Shown one piece after another: positions 46,601 through 58,099 of a DNA stretch of 64,000 nucleotides (positions are counted from its first letter, which is position 1; each line of letters opens with the position of its first letter). Below the pieces are notes generated by a model. That model did not search any database, had not been told where the DNA came from, and saw only the letters and a list, made by a program, of their open reading frames with translations. This DNA comes from Acanthococcus lagerstroemiae. Lineage: Eukaryota; Arthropoda; Insecta; Hemiptera; Eriococcidae. The position numbers and the translations under genes are program-made. Where the stretch lies: NCBI GenBank assembly GCA_031841125.1, contig CM063109.1, positions 22,539,321 to 22,603,320 on the forward strand, in the 5' to 3' direction.

Positions 46601-46735
46601 CTGCAAAACAAACTGTTCCACCGCACTGTCCAAGACAGAAGGGAATGGGAAAGGCTGAGGGGCACCTTCGCCTATTATGGGCCGGGGGTACAATCAGTGC
46701 AGGCTAAAAGGAAAGAAATATATTAAAATAATCAA
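43670..46735 (+). pseudogene. Nearly full-length RTE-type LINE ORF2
   Basis: Colinear endonuclease-reverse transcriptase. Endonuclease: GTMNVRTL (about 43880), RGMSDRIAILKLE, VLIQVYAPT, ILGDLNSQIG, IDFVLTP and SDHRLISI (about 44570). Reverse transcriptase: LKKNKTPGNDGIQ, ILPFKKGDRHQIRNYRPIS, QAGFRKKYSTRDHL, FIDYNKAFDSLEH (about 45645), RGVRQGDPLSPLL (about 45800), RFADDIALI (about 45920), CVAPVLTYGSPTWTL. C-terminus: WSWAGHVART, RTRWRDEGDQF and VQDRREWERL, as in RTE elements. About half a dozen stops or frameshifts (near 44010, 44454, 44745, 44838, 45060, 45640, 46340) kill it. The AT-rich 3' UTR follows 46726. It is antisense to the TBC1D30-like gene. Confidence 0.9.
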
Positions 46736-46869
46736 ATACCAAAATAACATCACATAAATCAAAACACACAAAATGTAAATTTTGAGATTTCAGTTCCCTT
46801 TAAAATCTGAGTTCTAATTAAAATGTTAAATTTTTTTTTAGTTTCATACCGAACAGATTTTCTCAACAA

Positions 46870-47725
46870 TATAGATGTTATTATATCAGTATTTACAAGA
46901 TATACCTATATGCACTGTAACAAACGTACCACTGAATAAAAAGGTTTATTATAAACAAGCTAAGAAAGAACTTATGGATTGTAAATGTCGGCTCCCTGCA
47001 ATTAAGAACCCAATGAGATCGGAGGTGGTAGCTAGGATCGGCATTACCGATGAAGCAACGAAATTCTATGCTAACCTGTACAGTGAAGAGGGGGCGTTTG
47101 CAAGATGGATAGAACCAAAGTACAGGAATGAAGAAGATATCCCTCCTTTCCTGGAAGATGAGAGTGCCCAAGTTCTTGCTGGTCTGAAAAGCGGGAGGGC
47201 CGTGGGGCCCGACGGGATAGAGAACAAATACCTGAACTTATTCAAAGACGAACTAACTACCCCACTGACCTGGATTTTTAATTGGATTCTCGAGTCGGAA
47301 GAGATTACCTGTGCAATGGGGGTTCTGGGAAATCCATCTTGTTTTCTAAAAAAGGAGACAGGCAAGACTTGGGTAATTACAGACCGATCAGTTTTACTTC
47401 AAATGTTTCGAAACTATTCGCTAAATTATTAAAAAATAGAATGTATAATTAGTTGGACTGTAATCAAAGTTAGGAACAAGCAGGATTTCGAAAAAGGAGA
47501 TCAACGGCCGACCAAATTTTTATAATAAATCAGCTGATAGGAAAATGTAATGAATACAACATTCCGTTGTATATACTACTGATTGACTTTCAAAAAGCAT
47601 TCGATTCCGTCCACCTCAATTACCTCTGGAAAGCACTTAATGAACAAGAAATTCAGGCCAAATTTATTAGAATTTTGATTTCACAGTCGAAGAAACAACA
47701 GAATGCAGAATAATGGAATTCAGTA
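46870..47725 (+). pseudogene. Third RTE-type LINE fragment (RT fingers/palm)
   Basis: A different RTE copy. EATKFYANLYSEEG and VLAGLKSGRAVGPDGIENK lead into [11 protein letters not shown] frameshift near 47330 precedes [19 protein letters not shown], then QAGFRKRRSTADQIF and LLIDFQKAFDSVHLNYLW (palm motif A). It ends before the FADD motif. Its sequence clearly differs from the copy just upstream, so it is not a simple duplication. Confidence 0.85.
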
Positions 47726-48720
47726 AAGAATTAAGCGGAAATAAAAACAAGAAGGCAACGACATTCATTCGATATGTAGATGATTAATTGTACGATAACA
47801 TTTATCTGCTTCTGCCTCCAGGCGCAGGAGCAGCTAGGCAACCGTCTTCTCTCGCTTTTTCCGTTGTTACGCATCTAGCCTTTTACGAATTAATATATAT
47901 CTGTGCCACCAACACACCAAATTTTGTGCTTCTATGACCAAACGCACAATTATGTTTTTTTCAGTCAGCGGTACTGTTTGCAGAAAGATATTGGCAATCA
48001 CTACCATATTCACAGCCATACTAAGAATTTTTAAACACCACATCAGATGTGTTTTACCCAGCGCTGCATTAGTGGATGTATTGGCAGTGACCCCTCTGGC
48101 AGGACAACCACTACATTTTTCGTGGAGTCACACGAGTTTTTGGGGGGGGGAGGGAGGCTCCTAGCTTATGAAGGCACATGTAAGACTTCTGGAAACTGAA
48201 TAAATAAAGTATGAAGATCACAAATACAAGTATTTCACCGAAAGGGATGTACACTAGTGCCCAGTTGCATTTACTCATCAACGAATGCCAATAATCCCGC
48301 AGTTTCGACCCACTAGCATCCGTAACGAAGACTCTGAACTCGCCGAAGTCGATTCCAAGCCATTTTCAACGTTCATTATTAAAATTCCGACTTTGAAAAG
48401 GAGATATATAGCGAAAGCGTTAGCCTTACCCCTTGGAGAAAACGAAAGCTAAATAAAGCCATTTCTACCATATCGTGGTCTGTACCAAAATAGGCTGACT
48501 ATTATACGCCTTATCGTGGTTATGGTTATTACCCAGCAGTTCTGGCGAAGCGGGTATTTATAGGTATTTTGGCCTCGAGGCTGTACTACGTAAACGATTT
48601 AAAGTTAGCGAAAAACGGTTTAATGTAGTTGCAGATAGGTGAGGACTTGAAGACAACTAATTTTTATTCACGAAACTGTAAATTCGAAAAGTTGAAGCGC
48701 TTTAGTACTCAATATTTTAT
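47726..48720. other. No gene seen
   Basis: No recognisable gene. The frame 47934-48164 has no motif and ends in a G-rich low-complexity run. Confidence 0.4.
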
Positions 48721-48725
48721 AAATA

Positions 48726-49035
48726 CAGGGTGTCTCTTTTGCCATGACTCCCCTTCCACCTCGTAAGTAGGTAGCCTAACCTGACAATATGTAGATATGA
48801 TTGCATACTCTTACTTTTGAAGCGGCTGAGTTGAAGCCAAATTTTTAAAAGTTTTCTATCTTTGAAATTTTTTTCTTCTTCTCACGTTTGGAGATAGACA
48901 GAAAAATGATACCAGTAGATAATAGTAGAGGGGATTTGTGGTAATAACAGATAAATAATGGTCGGAATCGGTTCAACAGCGTTCATAAAATCAATTTTAG
49001 TACAAATCATATCAGGAAATATTCACATTTTTTCT
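48726..49035 (+). repeat. Tc1-like terminal sequence, family A copy
   Basis: TA|CAGGGTGTCTCTTTTGCCAT and the family-A blocks through AAATCAATTTTAGTACAAAT and TATTTCCCGTGAAA, then a transition into the ~300-bp repeat array. Confidence 0.6.
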
Positions 49036-49039
49036 ATTT

Positions 49040-50270
49040 CCCGTGAAAGGTCAGAATGACACAATTTTGCGTGACGACTTTATATCCGTCGTCGAAATTG
49101 ATCTGGAGTCAATTTCTGACGAATTTTGATTAATTTTTACCCGTACCTGGACTACGAGGGGTCGCCGCTAAATTCTGATAACGAACTTGAATTCAGCGAG
49201 CAAATTTGCGTAGGAATAGGTGGTTAACTCAATTTTTTTGATTTTCGAAAATGTTGAATATTTTTCTAGGCTCAACATGTTGCTTCTCAGACGAAAATTT
49301 TTTCGGAAACCTGAGAGAAGAATTCAAATTCTTTGTCCAAATTGATTAAGAGTCAATTTTTGACTAATTTTATTCAATTTTCCTTCTGTCGGCAATGAGA
49401 GGTCACCGCTAAATTTAGATAACGAATTTGAACTCAGCGAGCAACATTGCGTAGGAACAGGGACGTGAAAGCCCTATATAAAGATTTTGCTTTCGGATTT
49501 AGCTTCCAGAAGAAACTCTATTGGCTTCTGATTTCGCTTTTGACTTTTCACCATTCAACTTTCAGCTTTTAACCTTCGACCTTGTTGGGAAAATCTTTCG
49601 GCTTCCGGCTTTTAGCATTCAGCTTTTTTCTCCTGCCTCACCAGATATTTATAAAGATTTTGCTTTCGGTTTTAACTTCCAGAGAAAACTCTATTGGTTT
49701 CTGATTTCGCTTTTTTTGACTTTTCACCATTCAACTTTCAGCTTTTAACATTTTACCTTGAGGGGAAAATCGTTCGGCTTCCGGCTTTCAGTTTTTTTCT
49801 CGTCCCTGCGTAGGAATAAATTACGAACTCAATTTTTTTGTAATTTTTGAAAATTTTGACAAGCTCTTCATACTGTACATGGTCTTTTTTTTCGGAAAAC
49901 TGTTCGGAGAGCTTCTACGCCGAGAACTGGTGAAAATTACTCAATGTCTTCGGACGAATTCAAATCCATCGTCGAAATTGATCTGAAGTCAATTTTTGAT
50001 AAATTTTTCTAATTTTTGACCGTATCTCGGCAACGGAGATCGCCCCTAAATTTGTATAACGAATTTGAACTCAGCGAGCAAGATTAAACAGGAATAGGTG
50101 GTTAACTCAATTTTTTTATTTTTGAAGATGTTGAAATTATTGCTATACGATCATCCATTTTTTTCCGAGCCAAAAATTTTTCGGAAAGCTTCCTTGCCTC
50201 TAGTACAGTTGACTCAGTGTCTGAGAGAAATTCAAATCTGTCGTCAAAATTGATCTAGTGTCACTTTATC
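49040..50270. repeat. ~300-bp tandem repeat array (locus 2)
   Basis: Three units of the repeat also found at 18370-19480. Landmarks are GCCGCTAAATTCTGATAACG (49173), ACCGCTAAATTTAGATAACG (49406) and GCCCCTAAATTTGTATAACG (50042), each followed by GAATTTGAACTCAGCGAGCA or a near match. Excluding the MITE at 49458-49808, spacings are about 235 and 280 bp. These units carry a (C/G)AGCGAGCAA variant not seen at locus 1, so the two arrays have diverged. Confidence 0.8.
49458..49808. mobile_element. hAT-type MITE inserted in the tandem array
   Basis: Starts CAGGGACG and ends CGTCCCTG, flanked by a perfect 8-bp duplication CGTAGGAA (49450-49457 and 49809-49816). The interior is a dimer: AAAGATTTTGCTTTCGG, then CTCTATTGGCTTCTGATTTC and CACCATTCAACTTTCAGCTT, occurs twice with a period of about 180 bp. 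No coding capacity. Confidence 0.9.
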
Positions 50271-50379
50271 TTGACAATCTCTTATTTTACAAACAAACGA
50301 TATACATAGAATGAAAGGGGAAAAAAGTCTCAGTTCGGTAAAATAATTTTACCAGCTGCTGAGTGACAGTGTCAGATGG

Positions 50380-50960
50380 CTTTCCTTTTCGAAAAATGAA
50401 AGAAAGAAAAAAAACAATTCTTTAGCTGGTAAACTACAATTTCCATAGGCTAAACGTTTCCACTGTAATTCAATTCTTCGACAATAGATTCGTTCTTTAA
50501 TCAGCTAAATGGTATTTCAAGCCAGATATTGCAAACGTCGAGCTCGGTTTTTGAAAATTCGTGTTCGAGAATTTCATTAAGCGTGGAAGTCGTCGCTGTT
50601 TACCATTAAATATACTTAATCGTTTTCGTTTCGTCCTCGAGAAAAGCGCCATAAAAAAAAATGCGATGCTAGGCCACCGTCAACCGCCGCGTACACCTTA
50701 AGCTCGTCCCTCGGCACAAAAATCGAGAAAATTCAATTAAACTTTCAGCTGTCACACGAAATTTGTTTGTTCGCCGGCTCATTAATTGACACAGACTTTC
50801 GAAATGGTAATCCCGATAATCTCCGGTGTAGACCATCGGAAAAACATCATCGATGTTTCGGATTTGTGAGCGCTTTTTGAGAGATTTCACGACATTGACA
50901 TTGACAACCTTGGAATGTAGACTTCAGTTCTGAGAGACTGACAGTCGCTTAGCTCTTTTT
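50380..50960. promoter_or_regulatory. CpG-richer non-repeat island in the intron
   Basis: Unlike its surroundings this stretch is not obviously repeated and has many CpG sites (for example 50551-50860). A minus frame 50669-50890 (73 codons, SLKKRSQIRNIDDVFPMVYT start) has no recognised domain. It is a candidate intronic regulatory element or alternative exon; evidence is composition only. Confidence 0.25.
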
Positions 50961-51266
50961 TTTTTTTTTACAGTCTGAATTTATTTTTCTCCTGGAATCC
51001 TTTATACGCATCCAATACAATATGTGACCTGGACTATGAAAAATTACCTATCGTCAGAATAATCAATTTTCACTGTCTTGACGATTTATATAGGAAAGAA
51101 GACGCATTTTTCAATGGCACAAACCACAAATTTCTATCTTTATTCCACAAATTGATCCCAAACACAAACATGCGAACTCGGCGAAACACACTTGCTTTTT
51201 TAACCCGGTTTTTCTCGAGAAGAGGTTTTCTAATGACAGATCCCTTTTCGTAGTCCAGATCACATA

Positions 51267-51600
51267 CAGGGTGTCTCTTTTGCAATGACCCCCCAAAATG
51301 ATACCAGTAGCTAAATAGTAAAGTGGCAGTTGTGGTAACCGCAGAAAAGAAATGGTCGGAATCGGTTCAACAGAGTGTTCATAAAATCAATTTTAGTACA
51401 AATTATATCAGCAAATTTTCACATATTTTCAATTTCTCGTGAAAATTGCCCTCTTAAGCTACTGTTTTTTTATTTGCAATAGATCGTACATTAAATTCCC
51501 TAAAAAAAAAGGTCATTAACAGTTTTCTTGTATCTGGATTAGAACGGCTCAAAATGGAGTTCAAGACATCCCCATTAAGGATTATTACTTTTTACTTTTT
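51267..51600 (+). repeat. Tc1-like terminal sequence, family A copy
   Basis: TA|CAGGGTGTCTCTTTTGCAAT, internally shortened, then GATACCAGTAGCTAAATAGT, AAATCAATTTTAGTACAAAT and TCAAAATGGAGTTCAAGACA near 51549. It is followed by a poly-T run and (ATT)n (51618-51650). Confidence 0.6.
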
Positions 51601-51654
51601 TCTTCTTTTTTTTTTTTTTTTTAATTATTATTATTATTATTATTATTATTAACG

Positions 51655-52188
51655 GCATAAATTGGTTGACAAATTTTGTTATTATATTTAACATTTATCA
51701 GACTCTATTCCCCCAATATTGGTCCATTTCTGGGCAAATGCCTCTACACATCCCTTCCATATTTTCCTCTCTCGTGCTTCTCTTTCCCATGTTGGTCCCC
51801 ACTCCTGAACTATCTCATCTCTCCATCTTGTTTGTGGTCTTCCCTGGTGCGCTTTCCTTCCCTTACTATCCATCCAAAACTTTCCTCCCCCATCTACCCT
51901 CTTGCCTAGTTACATGTCCCGCATATTTTGCTTTTAACTTTTTGATCGTGTACCCTATGTCTTTTAGTCTTGATTTTCCCCTGATTTCCGTGTTTTTGAT
52001 TATGTTCTACTTTTTGATTCCTAAAATACTTCTTTCCATTGCTCTTTGGGTAGTCTGTATTTTTTCCACACTGGCTTTTGTTGCCGCCCATGTTTGACAC
52101 CCGTATATTATTGATGATAAGGTACCGCTCTCCTAGATTTTGAATTTCAGTTTCTTTGCTATTTTTCCTTTATGGAATTCCTTTAAAT
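51655..52188 (-). pseudogene. RTE-type LINE 3' fragment
   Basis: Minus-strand reading gives KGKIAKKLKFKI, then a degraded YGCQTWAATKASVEKIQTTQ, then KHGNQGKIKTKR and finally RPQTRWRDEIVQEWGPTWE. This is the C-terminal order of RTE ORF2. Frame changes and a stop occur near 51900-52020. The 3' end abuts an (ATT)n run at 51618-51650. The 5' end is truncated by or against the hAT fragment at 52190. Confidence 0.75.
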
Positions 52189-52189
52189 T

Positions 52190-52464
52190 CACAATTTCAG
52201 TCAGGTGAGTTGGGAAAATCCAACTAGTTAAAAGTGGTCTCCCCCCCTCCCCCCTTGCTTTGATACTTGGGAATTGAGTTGAGAAGTTGGAAAAACCCAA
52301 CAGGTCAAAAGGTGAGGTTTTTTTTTGCTTTGATACTTGGGAATTCTGAGTTGAGTCAGTTGGGACTTTCACAATTTTTACCCCCCCCCCTCCATATCTC
52401 TCTCTCTCTCTCTCTCTCTCACTCACTCTAAAAAAAAAACTTTTCGGGACGTCCCTGATTCTGT
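52190..52464. mobile_element. Truncated copy of the 23.3-kb hAT family
   Basis: Contains GAAAAACCCAACAGGTCAAA and TTTGATACTTGGGAATT repeats, a (CT)n run (52399-52422) and the family right end TTTCGGGACGTCCCTG at 52464. The left end is missing. A further internal fragment lies at 52785-52925. Confidence 0.65.
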
Positions 52465-52469
52465 CGCAT

Positions 52470-53250
52470 TTTGGTTAACCTACCCCTCATTTTAGTGCGC
52501 TCCTCCCTGACTCACAAAATTCCGACAGCCAAAATTCATGAATAATGATCAATGATATTCTAATATTTTATATTTTTAAAATTATCTATGTACAAAAACT
52601 TATTAATATTCAGTTAATCCCAGTACAATTGTTGATGTTTGGTCCTGGTTATCTGTTAAAAAGAGAAAAAGAAAATTCATGAAGTAATAATTTTAGTAAA
52701 CACAAAAATATTTTAGATAGATTCACATCCTAGAACTGGGTATCAGTTCTACCATAAAGCCATGCACAACCAGCAGCTAGGAAAAGGTGGAATTTTGAGT
52801 TGAGTCAGTCGGAAAAATCTAACAGGTCAAAAGGTTGTTTTTTTTTTTGCTTTGATACTTGGGAATTCTAAGTTGAGTCAGTTGGGACTTTCACTATTTT
52901 ACCCCCCCTCCCCTCCGGCAAAGATACCACCCTCAAAAAAATCATAATTATGCTGAACGAGATAGAAAAAGGGGATGAAGAGAATCAATATCACAGAAAC
53001 ATTTTAAAATTCAGAACAAAAACTTGGTCAACTGATTTGGGACGCTTGGATTGGTAATGGGATTTGAATGTAATGGCCCCAAGTTACCCGAGCCTGCTTA
53101 GACAACGAGGTGAGACACCCAAGACCCGAGACCCGAGCAGCCGTGTACACTCGCGATCGTGCTCGCGATATATTCATGAGAAAACTTCATCGAAGCTGCT
53201 TTGGTCGTCCATTCGGGTTTCGTTTTCGACACTCGCCATAAAAACCGACA
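52470..53250. other. No gene; one hAT fragment
   Basis: 52785-52925 repeats the hAT internal units (AGTCGGAAAAATCTAACAGG). The rest is unassigned; frame 53064-53330 has no motif and runs into the next MITE. Confidence 0.4.
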
Positions 53251-53251
53251 A

Positions 53252-53633
53252 CAGTGACGTAGCCGGAATTTTCCCGGGAGGGGGGGGGGAGCAAAGTAAG
53301 ATTTTCAAGGGAGAAAAAGTCGAAAATTGAGGTAATTTTAAAAATCGCCGATATTAGAGGACTAGTTTATAAAAATGAAGGTAAAATTACTGCTTGAGCG
53401 AAAATTTTTCAAAAAAAAAACAAACGTGTTTTGAAGGCGAAAAATTGCTCATTTTTGCATATTTTACATTCAATTTCAGGTGCCTTGGGGGCGGGGACAT
53501 TTGCCCCATCGACCCCCCCCCTTGGCTACATCACTGCCTCGTAGAAATTTTCACATTATATATGTGTATCCTCAAGCCTCCCCCCTGGTAAACAGTCAGC
53601 ACCCACTACCGCAGATGGCCAGTTACGGGCCTG
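53252..53633. mobile_element. hAT-type MITE (CAGTGGCGTAGCC family)
   Basis: Full-length relative of 25046-25409: starts CAGTGACGTAGCCGG, contains AAAGTCGAAAATTGAGG and AATCGCCGATATTAGAGGA, and ends GGCCAGTTACGGGCCTG. No matching 8-bp flanks (ACCGACAA versus AAGTATAC). Confidence 0.7.
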
Positions 53634-53640
53634 AAGTATA

Positions 53641-54107
53641 CAGTAGACTCCGGAATTATCCGACTTTCGGGTTATCCGAGTCCAATTTATCCGACCCTAC
53701 CCTCCGACATACTAAGGTCGGTTAATCCGGATTTCTACATGAGATATCTAATTTTTGATTTTGGAATGCATGTAGATACATTACGTATGTTGTTCAACCG
53801 GCGCGATAGCGTGGCGTTGCGAAATCATGTGGCCAAAAAAAGAATTGCGATTTAAAAAAATAAAACTTTAGTCACCGACGATTTAAAAAATTATAATTTG
53901 TGATTTATTATTACATAAGTATCGTTTTTTCACTTATTTATTTATTCCTTTTTAAAGCCAAAGTTCAATTTTCTGAATAAACTATTTCTTTTTAAATTTT
54001 GTGCACGTTATTTCTACATTGAAAATATTCATTTCGGATTATCCGACCTTTTTCGGCATCTGACCAACCTTCAGCCCCGATTAGGTCGGATAACCCGGAG
54101 TCTACTG
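53641..54107. mobile_element. Tigger/pogo-like MITE
   Basis: TA|CAGTAGACTCCGGAATTATC at the left and the inverted partner GATAACCCGGAGTCTACTG|TA at the right. Multiple TTATCCGAC motifs lie just inside. The CAGTAGACTCC..TTATCCG ends and TA duplication are characteristic of Tigger/pogo elements. 467 bp, no coding capacity. Confidence 0.85.
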
Positions 54108-54119
54108 TACATATGGTTT

Positions 54120-54940
54120 GAGGAGCCAAACAAGAATCTTTTAAACAGCCGGTGGACCGGCCAGAGGCAGTTTTTCCCTGCCCTCCTTCACCAATCTACC
54201 TCTAAAATAAGTAGTAACTAAATATTACATTAAATGACATAGATATGACATAACTTACCGATAAATTACAGCCCAATAATTACGAGTACTTTTCAGTTCT
54301 ATCATGCATTTGAATCTGCTTCATAAGGTTTAGACCGCACTGAACACCAACGAATATGAAATTCGAAGTGAAACTGAAACCACTTCTAGACCCCAGGCAA
54401 GATATCAAACATGATTATGATGAACGCAGTGTGCCAGCAACTTGTAGAGGCACCGACGCGACGGCGCCTTTTTAACTTACCATTACGCGGCTGGCGCAAA
54501 GGAAGAGATACGCACACAAAGTACAATACACAACCTTCGCGTTTCTCTGCGTTTAACCATGTGACAGAAAATTCTGTCATTACAATGAAATTCTGGCATC
54601 TTATGTCAACGATTACTCCGGTGGGCGGAGTTTCAGCTGTGACACAGGGTCTGACTCGATTTGGCTCAATTTGTTAGTGACAGAATGACGAAATTGTGAT
54701 TTTTCCGCAGTGGGAAGAATACTATCAGAGATAAGAAATATTATTGAGGTTAGGATTCTACCTAATAAGACCCTTCTTTAGCAATCAATGTTGCCAGAAA
54801 TGAAAATTGAATTCTGCTCTCAAATGTTCCAAATTATGCTATAGTATTTCAAAAAAAATTCTGTAAAGTCCGTTCAAAATGAGTTTTATAAAGAGAATTG
54901 AGACGCTAGAATGAAATCTTCGCTGCTATAAATGAAAAAT
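54120..54940. other. No gene seen
   Basis: Two opposing frames (54386-54580 minus, 54411-54677 plus) without motifs. No bounded repeat recognised. Confidence 0.4.
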
Positions 54941-54944
54941 TCTG

Positions 54945-55700
54945 TTAGATCTTGCAATAAAAATGTCGTTCTGGCAACACTGGTATAGCAATACACTCTT
55001 GGGAGTGCTGGTACAACGAATCAAATGTCTTAGAGAACTGCTCAACTGGTATCCTCTTCAGATGCTCGATACAAGCAGCTTGAATGGCTGAATTATCATC
55101 AAAAACGGTTTTTTTCATCTTTAATTTAAGCTTGGGAAATAAAGAAAAGTCTGCTAGAGCCAAATCCGGCAAATAGGAGGTGATTGACGACTGTGATCTG
55201 ATTTTTGGCAAAAAAGGTAGCTGAATGCGCAAGCGCATTGTCGGGCAGCAACATCCAGCTGCCTGGATCCTTGTATTTGGGCCGGACCCGCCGGATTCGA
55301 CGCAACAGGCGCTTCATAACTTCGAAGTAAAAGGTAGCACTTAGTGTTTACCCCGGAGACACAAATTTATGATGGATAAAGCCTCGTTTTCGTCTGTGTT
55401 TTGTGTTGACAGCCGGCCATTTCTCTCCTTGTCTTCCAGCGACGCCGTGCCATCCTTGAAACGCTTCCACTAGGTGTAAATGGTAGTACGAGATAAAGCT
55501 TCGTTCCAAAAACCTTTTTGGATCGTTAAAACCGTTTCGGCGAAATATTTCTCAAGTCTAACACAAAATTTTATCGCATTTCTCTGTTCATTTTTTAGAA
55601 CGCTCAAACACGATCACAAAACATACTTTACAAAAACACGTCGTACTTTTATTCTATTCAGACGATTGGCGCGAAACTTCGCCCATGCCCTCCTCAGACT
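54945..55700 (-). pseudogene. Internally deleted mariner transposase
   Basis: Minus-strand reading starts with a mariner N-terminus: NEQRNAIKFCVRL, FWNEALSRTTIYT, WKRFKDGTAS and then STQNTDENEA. It then jumps directly to GFIHHKFVSPG, so about 100 codons, including the first catalytic Asp, are missing; the join is at about 55383 with a frameshift. The C-terminal half follows: PGSWMLLPDNALAHSATFF (second Asp), ITSYLPDLALADFSLFPKLK (third Asp) and FDSLYQHSQECI. A dead deletion derivative. Confidence 0.85.
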
Positions 55701-55739
55701 TGCTACTGCTTGTTTTTAGTATTGTTGAAGAACTGGTGC

Positions 55740-57400
55740 CATTTGTAGGCTATTGGCTACCAAAACCGAGTTCCGGAACTTTACTGCCATACTATGTAAT
55801 TTATTCTACTTTACCTACCATCCATCTCAATTGTGGCGATGATTGAACTTCTTTCAAGCCATTTTTCTGTTCTCGTTTTGAAGGAAAATGGACGTACAGC
55901 GTATTATATCCTTCCTGACCCTCCTCCTCTGGTCTGATCCTCCTTTCAGCCCCTTTTGGCGGATCTAGGGGCGTTAGAAATATGGTATCCACCTTTCTTG
56001 GACCAATGATTCTAAATTCAAAATTGTAATGGCGGTGCTCCGCCGGGGACCAGATGAAAGCAAGGACAGGATATCTATCCTACGGGTGACAATGGAAGTC
56101 TCAGGCAGATAAAAATACAGTAACATCTAAAGCCCCGCCCCCGCTAGCCCCGGGTACCTATTAAAAGAGAGAAATGAAATCGAAAAGAGGTGGATTTAAA
56201 CACTTCAATAAGCTTATGAATCAGATTAGGCCCGCAGATGTTGGCTCGTTATCCAGAATTCCATAGTTATGAAACAGTTTGATACTCGAAGATTGAAGCC
56301 GGATTAGAAGCCATCTATAAACTGGGGCAAAGAGTTTTCCGCAATCATGACATATGCATCTCAGCTAAGATTTCTATGAGCTGTTGTGGTCCCAGCTCTA
56401 CTCTACCTGATTGACATTTTGGAGAGCACTCACAAAACATATCACAAACCACTACCGTTTTGAGACTTTTGGCCACTCACATTTTTTTGAGGGTGTTCAA
56501 CATCTCATCATTTTAAAATAGTGTGTACAAAGTGATCATTCAGCATTAGTTCACGTCGTGTGATTAGACTGAGTGAGTGGGTTTATTGTCCATCGGGTAT
56601 GACATGAAACGTGGACTCTATACCAAAAACAAATTAAGCAGCTAGAAAGAACCCACCAGTGACAATTCAAAATGATAGGGTAAGCGTTGCCTCAATGACA
56701 CAGTACCACAATGCCACACGCATTATTTCTTGCATGACTATTAATGCACTGTGCCGGAAAAGTGTGTGCAGTTTAACACACTGATAAAGCAAAGCAGCTT
56801 CCAGCTGCCGGTGAAATTAAAGTTATTATTCCTTTGATGGTTATGACAAAGTGATTTACATTCTTCAAGCAGTAGGAAATTTCAAGTATTGATAACTGGA
56901 AGAGTTTTCACTCAAAGTAAGTGAAATCTATATGAAATATATATGTATAACTACTAACTAAATCGTATACTTATTATGGTGCTTGTACAGCATTGTCGTA
57001 TTTTATTTAGCTATAGTACTATCATTTCTCATAATTTTCACCAACTTGCCACGATGACCCAGTAGTATGGTACACATACTTAAATTTCCATGAAATTACA
57101 ACTAATTTGATCCTAATTCTTCTGTTCGAAAAAAAGGTGCTCATATTTGTCGAACTAGGATACGTGATTTCACGAAGTCGGCCGTCAATGATGTTTTGGT
57201 GGACTTTCGCTTCGCAAAAAGCGTGGATTATCGTTTAAAATTGTAAAAAGGTCAGTGAATTCACGAGTTCATCACCAAAAAATACTCTTCAATTCACAAG
57301 TGAGGCTATGGAATTCGCAGCTCATTGTTGGTATTCTTTTTAGGAATGTAAAAATAAAGAAGCTACAGCTGCTGGCAAGGACGTAGCAATGGTCATCTTA
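55740..57400. other. No gene supported
   Basis: A minus frame 55801-55992 (63 codons) is hydrophilic and could be exon-like, but has no recognised motif or convincing splice pair. Nothing else is recognised. Confidence 0.35.
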
Positions 57401-57417
57401 TTACATACAATGAGCCT

Positions 57418-57420
57418 GTC

Positions 57421-57455
<35 letters not shown>
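57418..57455. repeat. (TTA)n microsatellite
   Basis: About a dozen uninterrupted TTA units. A similar (ATT)n run lies at 51618-51650. Confidence 0.95.
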
Positions 57456-57989
57456 TGTTAGAATATAAGTTTAAGGGACCCATTTATCGGCCCACAATGG
57501 TAATGTTGAATTCACGAAAGAAATATGCTGTTTGCACGAAATATATAAATGACAAGCGCAGTAACAAGTACGAAACAGAAAAAGAAAGAGTTTGAAGAAA
57601 AAATTAAACTTCAGAACGCAATATAATTCACTTACACGATAGAATAAAATATGCCCGCAATTTTAATACCTTCTACACACAATGAAAAAAAGAGACACGA
57701 TATTACCGCGCCCGAAATAAAAAGTTTAAATTCTCGGCCTCCATCATGCTTGCCACAAATTTACAATTGCGCACAAATTAATGTCAAAATCAAATTTTGG
57801 AGCAATAAAAATCTATGAATCGATTCTCCACCTCCTCAGGAGCCACAAATTTAGATTAAGAGCCAAACCGATATCAAAAACGAATTCGTTGAGTTCGAAA
57901 CCCCTCGATGATCTTGATGGGGTCATTCGCATAAATAATAGGTCTAAAAGTTCCTAATGTACTGTAATAAAGGGTAATTTTTACACGCC

Positions 57990-58040
57990 CACTCTTTTTT
58001 TGTTCTCTCAACCCGAGCCCTGAAATCCACCCTTTCGAGC
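57990..58040 (-). repeat. Retro-tail sequence shared with the U6 chimera
   Basis: On the minus strand GATTTCAGGGCTCGGGTTGA followed by GAG and an A-rich run matches the 3' tail of the U6 chimera at 9482-9505 (one difference in 22). The A-run right after the shared block suggests both are the 3' end of the same retroposed transcript. Upstream on the minus strand (to about 58075) the two differ, because here U6 is absent. Confidence 0.6.
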
Positions 58041-58099
58041 ATTACCTCAGAGCTCCCCTCTATGGCGTTTCTAGAGTACTTAAGAAAAAATTCTTAATG

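Noticed and set aside
53252..54107. 53252-54107 as one single element
   Set aside because: Two separate pairs of ends are present, hAT-type to 53633 and Tigger-type with TA from 53641, so these are adjacent independent insertions.
55801..55992. 63-codon minus-strand frame as a host exon
   Set aside because: Composition is plausible, but I see no domain and no pair of splice sites that keeps a frame with a known exon.
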